Origin: Mycolicibacterium iranicum | GTDB taxonomy: Bacteria > Actinomycetota > Actinomycetes > Mycobacteriales > Mycobacteriaceae | DNA: 64,000 bases | Direction of reading: 5' to 3' | NCBI RefSeq assembly: GCF_014190915.1 | Contig: NZ_JACHVU010000013.1 | Coordinates: 62,001 to 126,000, forward strand | In this document: piece after piece, positions 8,491 through 17,244 of the stretch | Numbering within the stretch: position 1 is the first letter of the stretch | Layout: the number at the start of each line of letters is the position of its first letter | Translations under genes and position numbers: made by a program | Notes under the pieces: generated by a model | What the model was told of the DNA's origin: nothing | The model's input: only the letters and a program-made list of their open reading frames with translations | Database searches by the model: none

Positions 8491-9705
8491 GTGACCAGCG
8501 CCGATCCCGCGCTTTCTCCACCGACCCGTGTGTGGCGCTGGGACGATTTCTGTCTCGACGCGGCCCGCTACGAGCTGCGGCGCGCCGGTGCGGCGATCCG
8601 GGTCGAACCCCAGGTGTTCGACGTGTTGACCCAACTGGTGAGCAACTCCGAACGGTTCGTCAGCAAGGAGGAGCTCTTCGATTCGGTGTGGGGCGGGCGG
8701 TTCGTCGGCGAGGCTGCGCTCACCAGCCGGATCAAGGCGGCGCGCCGGGCACTGGGCGACGACGGCGAATCCCAGCGCTACATCCGCACCGTGCGCGGGC
8801 GTGGGTACCAGTTCGTCGGCCGGCTGCTCGCCGACGGCGTCGCTGCGACTCCCGAGCCGGAGGCGCCCCGGCAGCACATCGCCTTCACCCGCGCGTCCGA
8901 CGGCGCACGGCTGGCCTACGCGGTGTCGGGAGAGGGGCCGCCGCTGGTGCGGGCCGCCAACTGGATGACCCACCTCGGCTATGACATCGAGAGCCCGGTG
9001 TGGCGGCACTGGGTCAGGGAGATGTCGTTGCGCAACACGTTCATCCGGTACGACGAGCGCGGGTGCGGACTGTCGGACTGGGACGCCGGCTCGTTCGACT
9101 TCGACAACTGGGTGACCGACCTCGAAACGGTCGTCGAGGCCGTCGGTCTGCAGCGGTTCCCCCTGCTCGGAGTGTCGCAGGGAGGCGCGGTGGCGGTCGC
9201 GTACGCCGCCCGGCACCCGGAGAAGGTGAGCAAGCTCGTGCTGTGCGGCGCATACGCGCGGGGCCGTGCGGTGCGAGCCCTCAACGACGACGAAAGACGG
9301 GCCGCCGCACTGGATCTCGACCTCGCCCGGGTCGGATGGGGTCGTGACGATCCGGCCTTCCGTCAGGTCTTCGCCGCGCAGTTCCTGCCCGACGGGACGC
9401 GGGCGGACTGGGCGGCGTTCGATCAGTTGCAGCGCCGCACCACGTCGCCGGAGAACGCCGTGCACTTCCTGGAGGAGTTCGCCCGCATCGACGTGCGGGA
9501 GTCCTGCGCCCGGGTGCAGTGCCCCACGTTGATCCTGCACTCCCGCGACGACCATCGTGTGCCGATGCGCTACGGAGAGGAATTGGCGGCGCTCATCCCC
9601 GAGTCCCGGCTGGTGGCGCTCGCGAGCAACAACCATCTGCTCACCGGTGCCGAGCCCGCGTGGCGGGTGTTCTGCGACGAGGTGGCCGCGTTCCTCGGCG
9701 CGTGA
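8491..9705 (+). CDS. Winged-helix DNA-binding domain fused to alpha/beta hydrolase
   Basis: A 404-residue two-domain protein. Residues about 10-110 form an OmpR/CadC-type winged helix (FCLDAARYELRRAG, then VSKEELFDSVWGG and YIRTVRGRGYQFVG). Residues about 130-404 are an alpha/beta hydrolase with nucleophile Ser229 in GVSQGG, an acid residue in LHSRDDHRV and a late His in SNNHLLTG. No receiver domain or membrane helix is present. The hydrolase domain may act as a ligand sensor or a catalytic regulator; such fusions occur in actinobacteria and rhizobia, mostly uncharacterised. TACCCT lies six bases before the GTG start, suggesting a leaderless mRNA. The target genes are unknown; the adjacent lipoprotein and ssu operon are candidates by position only. 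Confidence 0.88.
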   Translation: MTSADPALSPPTRVWRWDDFCLDAARYELRRAGAAIRVEPQVFDVLTQLVSNSERFVSKEELFDSVWGGRFVGEAALTSRIKAARRALGDDGESQRYIRTVRGRGYQFVGRLLADGVAATPEPEAPRQHIAFTRASDGARLAYAVSGEGPPLVRAANWMTHLGYDIESPVWRHWVREMSLRNTFIRYDERGCGLSDWDAGSFDFDNWVTDLETVVEAVGLQRFPLLGVSQGGAVAVAYAARHPEKVSKLVLCGAYARGRAVRALNDDERRAAALDLDLARVGWGRDDPAFRQVFAAQFLPDGTRADWAAFDQLQRRTTSPENAVHFLEEFARIDVRESCARVQCPTLILHSRDDHRVPMRYGEELAALIPESRLVALASNNHLLTGAEPAWRVFCDEVAAFLGA

Positions 9706-9774
9706 GCAGGGATCTCCACACAATCTCCACGCAATCTTCATGTGCGCCGCCGGGCGGCCGATCATGCTGATGCC

Positions 9775-10485
9775 ATGAGAAACCACACGCGTTCACTGCT
9801 CGCCGGGCTCAGCGCGCTCGTCGCGTTCGGAACGTTGTCGGCCTGCACGAGCAACTCCACCCCCGAGGCGACCTCACCGTCGCAGCCGGCGCCGGAGACC
9901 TCCTCGGCGGCACCGTTTCCCGAATCCGCCCGCTATATGGCCGACATGGCCGCAGCCGACGGCAAGCCCATGACCATTGGGATCAGCGTGGACGGCAGCT
10001 CCGTCGCCGCCTACGCCTGCAACGGAACAGACGACGAGGCATGGTTCTTCGGCGACCAGACCGGCGGGGCGCTCGACCTGAAATCGCGGTTCCGGGACAC
10101 CCTCGCCGCGCAGTTCACCGGCAGCGACGTGACCGGCGAGGTCACGATGAACGGGGTCGGGTACCGGTTCACCGCAGCGCCCGTCTCCGGCGTCGCGGGC
10201 ATGTACACCGCCGACGCCGACGGGGTGCGTGCTTCCTGGGTGGTGCGTCCCGACGGATCCGCCACCGGCGTGCAGTTCAGCGGATTCCAGAAGGGGGACC
10301 GCAACTTCGACGTGTTCAATCTCGATGAGCTAAGCGACTTCGACGTGCGCAACGACGTGCGCAACAAACGCAATCTCGGGCCTGCGGGGCCCATCGAGTT
10401 CCCGCCGGGCGCTGCGCCCCGCTCCACGATCAACGGGGTCAGCGTGAACCCGACGCTCGTGACCGGCACATTCCGGCTGAACTGA
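9775..10485 (+). CDS. Putative lipoprotein of unknown function
   Basis: A 236-residue protein with a lipoprotein signal: basic N-terminus MRNHTR, hydrophobic core, and lipobox TLSAC giving a lipidated Cys near residue 23. A Ser/Thr/Pro-rich linker (about residues 24-50) leads into a globular part with a GISVDGSSVAAYACNG segment, suggesting a small beta-rich domain exposed on the outer face of the membrane. I do not recognise a named family. It lies 69 bases after the regulator-hydrolase gene on the same strand and before the ssu operon. Confidence 0.8.
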   Translation: MRNHTRSLLAGLSALVAFGTLSACTSNSTPEATSPSQPAPETSSAAPFPESARYMADMAAADGKPMTIGISVDGSSVAAYACNGTDDEAWFFGDQTGGALDLKSRFRDTLAAQFTGSDVTGEVTMNGVGYRFTAAPVSGVAGMYTADADGVRASWVVRPDGSATGVQFSGFQKGDRNFDVFNLDELSDFDVRNDVRNKRNLGPAGPIEFPPGAAPRSTINGVSVNPTLVTGTFRLN

Positions 10486-10557
10486 CGAATCGCGGTTCAC
10501 CTCACGCAGAATCAAACCCTTCGGCGCCGGGACGGTCGGGCGTAGCGTCGCCTCACC

Positions 10558-11373
10558 GTGACACCTTCCACCGACCCGGCGCCGCCGTTGGCACCGGCCG
10601 CCCCCGCCCCCGGCGCCCGCCGTCCAGACCGCAGATGGGGTCTGATCCGGCTCGCGTCCCCGTTCGCGTTCCTCGCGCTCTGGCAACTCGGCAGTGCCCT
10701 GCGCCTGATCCCGCAGGAGGTGCTGCCCGCCCCGTCGCTCATCGTCGAAGCGGGCGTCGAACTTCTCGAGAACGGCCAGCTCGTCGACGCCCTCACCGTG
10801 TCCGGGATCCGGGTGCTCGAAGGCCTCGTCCTCGGGGGCGTCGTGGGCGTCGCGCTGGGTACGGCCGTCGGCCTGTCGAGGTGGGTCGAAGCCACCGTGG
10901 ACCCGCCGATGCAGATGGTGCGCGCTCTGCCGCACCTCGGCCTGATCCCGCTGTTCATCCTCTGGTTCGGCATCGGTGAGCTGCCCAAGGTGCTGCTGGT
11001 CGCGCTCGGGGTGAGCTTTCCGCTCTACCTGAACACCTTCTCGGCGATCCGGCAGGTCGACCCCAAACTGTTCGAAACAGCGCAGGTACTGGGTTTTTCG
11101 TTCTGGCAGCGCTTCCGTTCGATCATCGTGCCGAGCGCCGCGCCCCAGGTTCTGGTCGGCGCGCGCCAGTCGCTGGCGATCGCGTGGCTCACCCTCATCG
11201 TCGCCGAACAGATCAACGCCGACAAAGGCATCGGCTTCCTGATCATGAATGCGCGCGACTTCCTGCGCATCGACATCATCATCTTCGGCCTGATCGTCTA
11301 CGCCCTCCTCGGGATCGGCACCGACGCGATGGTCCGCGCCCTGGAGCGCCGAGCCCTGAGGTACCGCTCATGA
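10558..11373 (+). CDS. ssuC: Aliphatic sulfonate ABC transporter permease
   Basis: A 271-residue inner-membrane permease of the SsuC/TauC (binding-protein-dependent) family with about six hydrophobic helices. The cytoplasmic EAA-type loop is seen around FETAQVLGFSFWQRFRSIIVPSA, coupling to the ATPase. It starts at a GTG with TAGCGT nine bases upstream (10543-10548), the likely -10 element of the operon. The 3' end overlaps ssuB by four bases. The presence of ssuD downstream identifies the transported class as alkanesulfonates rather than taurine or nitrate, although substrate breadth cannot be read from sequence. Confidence 0.9.
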   Translation: MTPSTDPAPPLAPAAPAPGARRPDRRWGLIRLASPFAFLALWQLGSALRLIPQEVLPAPSLIVEAGVELLENGQLVDALTVSGIRVLEGLVLGGVVGVALGTAVGLSRWVEATVDPPMQMVRALPHLGLIPLFILWFGIGELPKVLLVALGVSFPLYLNTFSAIRQVDPKLFETAQVLGFSFWQRFRSIIVPSAAPQVLVGARQSLAIAWLTLIVAEQINADKGIGFLIMNARDFLRIDIIIFGLIVYALLGIGTDAMVRALERRALRYRS

Positions 11374-12122
11374 CCATCACCTCACCTGCCGCGCAGCATG
11401 TTTGCGATCCAAGGCCCGTCACGGCCGGCGAGCTGCGCCATGTCGACAAGTGGTACGGCGAGCACCATGTGCTCGCCGACGTGTCGCTGCGCATCGACCG
11501 CGGCGAGATCGTCGCGCTGATCGGGCGCAGCGGCTCGGGTAAATCGACCGTCTTGCGGGTGCTGGCCGGGCTGTCCGCCGACCACACCGGCGAGCGTGCC
11601 GTCGCCGGCGCGCCGGCGATGGCCTTCCAGGAGCCCCGGCTGTTCCCGTGGCGCGACGTGCGCACCAACGTGGCGTACGGCCTGACCCGCAGTCGCCTGT
11701 CCAGAGCAGAGAAGGCGCGACGCGCCGAGCACGCACTGGCCGACGTCGGTCTCGCCGAGCGTGCCGGCGCCTGGCCCTTGACACTGTCCGGGGGTCAGGC
11801 ACAACGGGTTTCACTGGCTCGCGCCCTGGTGGCCGAACCGCAGCTGCTCCTGCTCGACGAGCCGTTCGGAGCGCTCGACGCGCTGACCCGGCTGTCGATG
11901 CGCCACCTGCTCCTCGACCTCTGGCGCGAGCACGGTTTCGGCGTCCTGCTCGTCACCCACGACGTGGACGAAGCCGTCGCCCTTGCCGATCGCGTGGTCA
12001 TCCTGGAGGCCGGTGAGGTGGTGCACACGCTCGACATCCCTGATCCCCGCCGCGGGCCGGGGGAGGGCCACACCGATCGCCACCGGGCCGAGCTTCTCGA
12101 CAAGCTCGGTGTCCGACTCTGA
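11370..12122 (+). CDS. ssuB: Aliphatic sulfonate ABC transporter ATP-binding protein
   Basis: A 250-residue ABC ATPase with Walker A GRSGSGKST, Q-loop FQEPRLFPW, signature LSGGQAQRVSLARAL, Walker B LLLLDEPFGALD and switch His in LLVTHDVDEAV. The Q-loop and the LTLSGGQAQR region are typical of SsuB/TauB. It powers uptake of sulfonates through SsuC. The ATG overlaps the ssuC stop (ATGA), indicating translational coupling; ssuA follows after 26 bases with an AAAGGA ribosome-binding site. Confidence 0.92.
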   Translation: MTITSPAAQHVCDPRPVTAGELRHVDKWYGEHHVLADVSLRIDRGEIVALIGRSGSGKSTVLRVLAGLSADHTGERAVAGAPAMAFQEPRLFPWRDVRTNVAYGLTRSRLSRAEKARRAEHALADVGLAERAGAWPLTLSGGQAQRVSLARALVAEPQLLLLDEPFGALDALTRLSMRHLLLDLWREHGFGVLLVTHDVDEAVALADRVVILEAGEVVHTLDIPDPRRGPGEGHTDRHRAELLDKLGVRL

Positions 12123-12148
12123 CCGACGTTCTCCGGAAAGGATCTTCG

Positions 12149-13162
12149 ATGTCTCGACTCATCGTGGTGCTCGCACTCCTGACGGTGCTGCTCGCCGGCT
12201 GTGTGACCAGGGAAGACGCCGCGGGTGCTGAGCAGGCCCCCGATCTCGTCCCCCTGACCGAACTGTCGGACCTCACCCTGCAGGTCGGCGATCAGAAGGG
12301 CGGCACCGAAGCCCTGCTGACCGCTGCGGGCGCCCTGAACGGGCTGCCGTACACGATCGCGTTCTCGACCTTCACGTCCGGACCGCCTCAGATCGAAGCC
12401 GCCACCGCGGGCAGGATCGACTTCGCCGTCACCGGCAACACGCCGCCCATCTTCGGCGCCGCCTCGGGAGCGAAGGTCAAGGTGGTCTCGGCCTACGACG
12501 GCAGCGGTCGCGGCGACAAGGTTCTGGTGCACCGGGATTCACCGATCCGGTCTGTCGCCGAGCTCCGCGGCAGACGCATCGCACTGGCCAAAGGCAGCTC
12601 CGCACACGGCAATGTCCTCGCCCAACTCGATCGCGCCGGCATGACACCCGCCGACGTCTCCTTGGTCTTCCTGCAACCGGCCGATGCACTCGGCGCGTTC
12701 GCCCAGCGTCAGGTCGACGCCTGGGCGGTCTGGGACCCCTATACCGCGCAGGCGGAAGCCGACATCCCGGTGCGCAGCATCGCGCAGGCCACCGGCGTCA
12801 CGAACGGAGCGGGTTTCGGCGTCGCCTCCGACCGGGCGCTGGCCGACCCGAAGCGCAACACGGCGATCAGCGACCTACTGGTGCGCTATGCCAAGGCGGT
12901 GCAGTGGGCACATGACCATCCCGAAGAATGGGCCGAGAAATATTCGGCCGCAGTGGGTCTCGACCCCGCGGTCGGGGCTGCCGCGCAGGACCGCAGCCTG
13001 CGTCTGCCCCTCCCGCTGTCCGACGAACTCGTGGCGTCCGAGCAGCAGTTGACCGACCTGTTCGCCGAATCCGGACAGATCGCCGAAGCCCCGGAGTTCG
13101 ACAAGTGGGTCGACCGCCGCTACGCCGAGACACTGGCGCCTCTGTCGGTCGCTCGTACCTAG
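12149..13162 (+). CDS. ssuA: Aliphatic sulfonate ABC transporter substrate-binding lipoprotein
   Basis: A 337-residue extracytoplasmic solute-binding protein. The signal peptide ends in lipobox VLLAGC, so the protein is lipid-anchored near residue 18. The mature part contains the sulfonate/nitrate/taurine-binding pattern: QVGDQKGGTEALL, the DFAVTGNTPPIFGAASG loop, and RIALAKGSSAHGNVL. It delivers sulfonates to SsuCB. The TAG stop overlaps the AGGAG ribosome-binding site of ssuD, so the two genes are likely translated in a coupled way. Confidence 0.92.
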   Translation: MSRLIVVLALLTVLLAGCVTREDAAGAEQAPDLVPLTELSDLTLQVGDQKGGTEALLTAAGALNGLPYTIAFSTFTSGPPQIEAATAGRIDFAVTGNTPPIFGAASGAKVKVVSAYDGSGRGDKVLVHRDSPIRSVAELRGRRIALAKGSSAHGNVLAQLDRAGMTPADVSLVFLQPADALGAFAQRQVDAWAVWDPYTAQAEADIPVRSIAQATGVTNGAGFGVASDRALADPKRNTAISDLLVRYAKAVQWAHDHPEEWAEKYSAAVGLDPAVGAAAQDRSLRLPLPLSDELVASEQQLTDLFAESGQIAEAPEFDKWVDRRYAETLAPLSVART

Positions 13163-13170
13163 GAGACATG

Positions 13171-14307
13171 ATGACCGCACTCACCACCTCGACATCCAGC
13201 GTCCCGGCATCGGCTGCCTCGGCACGGTTCCACTGGTTCCTCCCCACCGCCGGTGACGGCAGGTCGATCGTCGGCGCCTCGCACGCCTCCGCGCAGCTCA
13301 CCGAACCGGCGGGTTACCGACCGCCGACCCGCCGCTACCTCGCCGAGATCGCCCGCGCCGCAGACCGCCTCGGATACGAAGGAGTGCTGACGCCGACCGG
13401 GACGTGGTGCGAGGACGCCTGGCTCACCGCGTCGGCTCTGCTCGCCGAGACCGAACGACTGAAGTTCCTCGTCGCGTTCCGGCCCGGCCTGGTGCCTCCG
13501 ACGCTGGCGGCGCAGCAGGCCGCCACGCTGCAGCGGTTCTCCGGCGGACGCGTGCTGCTCAACATCGTCAGCGGCGGCGACGATCTCGAACAGCGCCGGT
13601 TCGGTGACTGGGTGGGCCACGACGAACGCTATGCGCGCACGGGCGAGTTCCTCCACATCGTGCGCTCCGTGTGGACCCAGGAATCCGTCGACTTCACCGG
13701 CGACTTCTACGAGGTGGCCGACGCCCGGGTCTCCGCGCCGCCGAACCCGTTGCCGCAGATCTACTTCGGGGGGTCCTCGGCACCGGCCCTGCCGATCGCG
13801 GCCGACCACGCCGACGTCTACCTCACCTGGGGCGAGCCGCCGCAGGCCGCCGCGGCCAAGATCGAGACGGTGCGCGCCCTGGCCCGGCAGCGGGGACGCA
13901 CCGTGCGGTTCGGCATCCGGTTGCACACCATCAGCCGGGACACCTCCGAAGCGGCATGGGCGGTGGCCGACGAGCTGCTGGCCACGCTCAGTCCCGAACA
14001 GATCGCCATTGCCACGCAGCTGCACGCGAAGTCGGAGTCCGAGGGCCAACGCCGCATGACAGCACTGCACGGGGGGCGCACCGACCGGCTGGAGATCTAC
14101 CCCAACCTGTGGGCGGGGGTGGGTCTGGTGCGTGGTGGCGCGGGCACCGCGCTGGTGGGCAGCCACGAGGAGGTCGCGAACCTCATCCTGGAGTACCACG
14201 GCGTCGGGTTCGACGAGTTCATCCTGTCGGGCTACCCCCACCTGGAGGAGGCGTACTGGTTCGCCGAGGGTGTGCTGCCGATCCTGAGACGCAAGGGCGT
14301 CGCCTGA
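13171..14307 (+). CDS. ssuD: FMNH2-dependent alkanesulfonate monooxygenase
   Basis: A 378-residue bacterial-luciferase-like TIM-barrel monooxygenase that desulfonates C1-C10 alkanesulfonates to aldehyde and sulfite using FMNH2 and O2. It resembles E. coli SsuD along its length: FHWFLPTAGDGR, LTPTGTWCEDAWL, YFGGSSAPAL, YLTWGEPP, RFGIRLH, NLWAGVGLVRGGAGTALVG and SGYPHLEEAYW. The ATGATG at 13168 gives two starts; the second is chosen because AGGAG then lies five bases away. No flavin reductase (SsuE) is encoded nearby, so FMNH2 must come from an unlinked reductase. It is the last gene of the ssuCBAD operon. Confidence 0.95.
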   Translation: MTALTTSTSSVPASAASARFHWFLPTAGDGRSIVGASHASAQLTEPAGYRPPTRRYLAEIARAADRLGYEGVLTPTGTWCEDAWLTASALLAETERLKFLVAFRPGLVPPTLAAQQAATLQRFSGGRVLLNIVSGGDDLEQRRFGDWVGHDERYARTGEFLHIVRSVWTQESVDFTGDFYEVADARVSAPPNPLPQIYFGGSSAPALPIAADHADVYLTWGEPPQAAAAKIETVRALARQRGRTVRFGIRLHTISRDTSEAAWAVADELLATLSPEQIAIATQLHAKSESEGQRRMTALHGGRTDRLEIYPNLWAGVGLVRGGAGTALVGSHEEVANLILEYHGVGFDEFILSGYPHLEEAYWFAEGVLPILRRKGVA

Positions 14308-14334
14308 GGCCCCGACTCGGGTAAAGCTGTCGGC

Positions 14335-14913
14335 GTGGATGAGTGGTTCGAGCGCAGCCCGTTCATCGGTTTCGTCCCGTGGATCATCTACTGGGTCGTG
14401 GCCGACGGTCCGAGCACCTAGATGTTCGGCGCCCTCTGCGCCGTCATCGCCACGCTGATCCTCGGAATGTCGGCGGGCTTCGCCGGGGTGCGGTTGCTCG
14501 ACGGGGTCACGGTGGCGTTCTTCGCGGGCGTGACGATCGTGGGCCTGGTCATCGGTGCCCAGGACCGCGACTGGATGGACACCTATGCCACGACCCTGTC
14601 CAGCGGCGTGCTCGCGTTGATGGCGCTGGTGTCGCTGGCATTCGAACCCTTCACGGCCCAGTACGCGCCTGCCTCGGGCCCGCGTCAGGACTGGGAGGAG
14701 GCAGCCTTCCGGCGCACCAACCAGGTGCTGACGCTGATGTGGGCCCTTGTGTTCGCCCTCATCGCGGTGCTCGGCTACCTCGCGGTGGCGGCGCCGTCGA
14801 CCGTTCACCTGACCAAGGCGGTCATCCCCGTGGTCGTCATCGTCGGGGCCGCGGGCATGACGCTCACCTACCCGGCCAAGGCGCGGGAGAAGGCACGCCA
14901 GGGCGCCGGATGA
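14335..14913 (+). pseudogene. Small membrane protein gene interrupted by an in-frame TAG
   Basis: A GTG at 14335 opens 28 codons encoding a plausible first membrane segment (FIGFVPWIIYWVVADGPST), which is ended by TAG at 14419-14421. The same frame continues at once with ATG (14422) for 163 residues holding about four more hydrophobic helices and a soluble C-terminus. The frame agreement, the missing first helix in the downstream part and the abutting ATG argue for one ancestral gene with a nonsense change, perhaps a Trp codon TGG to TAG. The 163-residue part could still be made by re-initiation at 14422. A sequencing error is the main alternative. Function is unknown. Confidence 0.7.
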
Positions 14914-14919
14914 CCCCGG

Positions 14920-15594
14920 TCAGCACCCGTACAGTGCCGCCGACTCCGGGGGCGGCGCCAGCGCCGCCAGGCATCCGAACGGCACGACGCCGGCTGCGGC
15001 GATGCGTACCGCGGCACGGTGGGCGTAGTTGACGCAGTAGAGGCCCGAACTGTCACTGCGACACCGGTTGTCGCCGAACGCCAACGACTGCCCGGCGGCC
15101 AGCTCGGTCCCCGTGCCGGCGGCGAACGGGCCGGGATCTCCCCGCAGCGCGCCGACCGACAGGGTCGTCCCAGTGAACTCGGTCCACCCCGGCTTCCAGA
15201 CACCCTCGGCCTGCGCCGGGCGCGGCGCGGGCGCCGTCGGGTCCAGCAGACACGTCAGGGGGCCGGTGGTCGTGATGCACTGCGTGGTGCTGTGCGGCGG
15301 TCCGGACGGTGCGACGAAGGCGACGGCGTCGCCGAGCCGGGTGGTGACGCCGTCGCGGAACGCCACATGGAATGAGCCGGGATCGACGGGCGTGCCCGCC
15401 TCGATGAAGTCGATGACCTCGTCGATCGGGGCCGCGGCCGCCGGCGTCGGAGTGGACGGCGCCTGCGGGGAAGCCGCCGGTGACGTCGCTGTCGGCGCAG
15501 GCGTCGGGGATCCCGGCGACTCCGCCTGACCGCCCACGGACTGAGAGCAGGCCGCCGCCAGGGCGCTGACCGCGACCAAGGCAGCAAGACGCAT
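14920..15594 (-). CDS. lppI: Putative lipoprotein LppI
   Basis: A 224-residue lipoprotein with signal MRLAALVAVSALAAAC and lipid-modified Cys16, followed by a Pro/Ser/Thr/Ala-rich spacer to about residue 58 and a globular domain with several cysteines (TQCITTTGPLTCLLD, NRCRSD, GLYCVNYAHR and a C-terminal GC). It is divergent from, and next to, lipT, which matches the Rv2046 (lppI) - Rv2045c (lipT) arrangement of M. tuberculosis and is the basis of the symbol. Its role is unknown. It converges on the interrupted membrane gene six bases away. Confidence 0.75.
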   Translation of the reverse strand: MRLAALVAVSALAAACSQSVGGQAESPGSPTPAPTATSPAASPQAPSTPTPAAAAPIDEVIDFIEAGTPVDPGSFHVAFRDGVTTRLGDAVAFVAPSGPPHSTTQCITTTGPLTCLLDPTAPAPRPAQAEGVWKPGWTEFTGTTLSVGALRGDPGPFAAGTGTELAAGQSLAFGDNRCRSDSSGLYCVNYAHRAAVRIAAAGVVPFGCLAALAPPPESAALYGC

Positions 15595-15667
15595 CTGACC
15601 AGGCTATCGACCCGACACGGATCCCACGGTGAGGCAGGCCGGCACAACGTTCGCTACCGTCGACAGA

Positions 15668-17185
15668 ATGCACGAGCACACCGTCCGGGTGAACACCGCT
15701 GCGGGCACCGTCGAGGGCTTCACCCGGGACGGGGTCGATCGATGGCGGTCCATCCCCTTCGCGCGACCCCCGGTGGGAGCGCTCCGGTACCGCGCACCCC
15801 AGCCGGTGCAACCGTGGCGGGGCGTCCGCCACTGTCACGGCTTCGGTTATTGCGCTCCCCAGCAGAAGATGTACACCCTCCTCGCGCCGGGCAGATATCA
15901 GCCGATGAGCGAGGACTGTCTGACGCTGAACGTGGTGGCCCCCCAGGGCGCTGGCACGCGCGCCGACGGCCCGCTGCCCGTCATGGTCTTCATCCACGGC
16001 GGCGGCTACCTGCTGGGGAGCTCGGCCACCCCGGTCTACGACGGCGCCTCGCTGGCCCGCAAGGGATGTGTCTACGTCTCGGTGAACTACCGGCTGGGGG
16101 CACTGGGGTGTCTGGAGCTGTCGTCACTGTCGACCCCCGAGGTGACGATCGACGACAACCTGTTCCTGCGCGACCTCGTGATGGCCCTTCGCTGGGTGCG
16201 CGACAACATCGGTGCCTTCGGCGGTGACGCCGACAACGTCACCATCTTCGGCGAGAGCGCCGGGGCCCATGCCGTCGCGACGCTGATGGCGACCCCCGAT
16301 GCCAAGGGCCTGTTCGCACGGGCCATTTCCCAGAGCCCGGCGAGCGGCATGATCAGCAACGCCGACATCGCCGAGGACTACGCGGTGCGCTTCGCACGAC
16401 AGCTGGGGGCCGACCGTGCCGGTGCGGGCCGGGCCCTGCTGGCCGCGCGCCCCGCCGAACTGGTGAACGCGCTCGACCGGTTGGTCGTGGAGGGGCAGCG
16501 CGACATGCTGGGCGCCTTCGCGATCGGACCGACCTTCGGCACCGAATACCTGCCCGAGGACCCCGTCGAGGCGATGCGGGACGGTACGGCACATGCGGTG
16601 CCGCTGATCGTGGGCACCAACGCCGACGAGGGCCGGTTGTTCACCCGGTTCCTGAAACTGCTGCCGACCAACGAGCAGGCGATCGAACGTCTGCTGGCAC
16701 ACATGGAACCCGAAGCGCGCCAACGCATCCTGGCCGCGTACCCCGGATATCCCAGTGCGCAGGCGTGTGTGCGGTTCGGTGGCGACTTCATCTTCGGATC
16801 GGCGGTGTGGCAGATCGCGCACGCACACTCCGCCCACGCCCCGACCTACGTCTACCGCTTCGACTACGCGACCGCGGCGCTGCGGCTCTCCGGCATGGGC
16901 GCCACTCACGCCACCGAACTGCTCGCGGTGTTCGACGTGTACCGCTCCCGGTTCGGCCGCCTACTCACCGCAGGCATCGACGCGCGCAGCGCCCGCAAGG
17001 TCACCGACGACGTGCAACGGCGCTGGCTGTCCTTCGCCGGCCGGGGCGCGCCCGGCGCCGACTGGCCGCAGTACACCCGCGACGACCGCGCGGTCCTGGT
17101 CCTGGACCGTCGCCGACGCGTCGAACTCGACCCGCACTCGGATCGTCGCCTGGCGTGGGAGGACTTCTTCCTGGCCGCGCGGTGA
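15668..17185 (+). CDS. lipT: Type-B carboxylesterase LipT
   Basis: A 505-residue alpha/beta hydrolase of the type-B carboxylesterase / p-nitrobenzyl esterase family. The oxyanion-hole motif FIHGGGYLLGS, nucleophile Ser197 in FGESAGAHA, acid Glu in GTNADEGRLF and His in GATHATELL are present in the expected order. No signal peptide is visible, so it is probably cytoplasmic. TACCGT (15655-15660) lies seven bases before the ATG, supporting this start rather than an upstream in-frame one. It is divergent from lppI, the same pair as in M. tuberculosis. Confidence 0.9.
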   Translation: MHEHTVRVNTAAGTVEGFTRDGVDRWRSIPFARPPVGALRYRAPQPVQPWRGVRHCHGFGYCAPQQKMYTLLAPGRYQPMSEDCLTLNVVAPQGAGTRADGPLPVMVFIHGGGYLLGSSATPVYDGASLARKGCVYVSVNYRLGALGCLELSSLSTPEVTIDDNLFLRDLVMALRWVRDNIGAFGGDADNVTIFGESAGAHAVATLMATPDAKGLFARAISQSPASGMISNADIAEDYAVRFARQLGADRAGAGRALLAARPAELVNALDRLVVEGQRDMLGAFAIGPTFGTEYLPEDPVEAMRDGTAHAVPLIVGTNADEGRLFTRFLKLLPTNEQAIERLLAHMEPEARQRILAAYPGYPSAQACVRFGGDFIFGSAVWQIAHAHSAHAPTYVYRFDYATAALRLSGMGATHATELLAVFDVYRSRFGRLLTAGIDARSARKVTDDVQRRWLSFAGRGAPGADWPQYTRDDRAVLVLDRRRRVELDPHSDRRLAWEDFFLAAR

Positions 17186-17244
17186 CGTCGCCGACTTGCG
17201 CGATTCAACCCGCCCCGGAGCGGCCGATGTGATTGCGTTGATTC

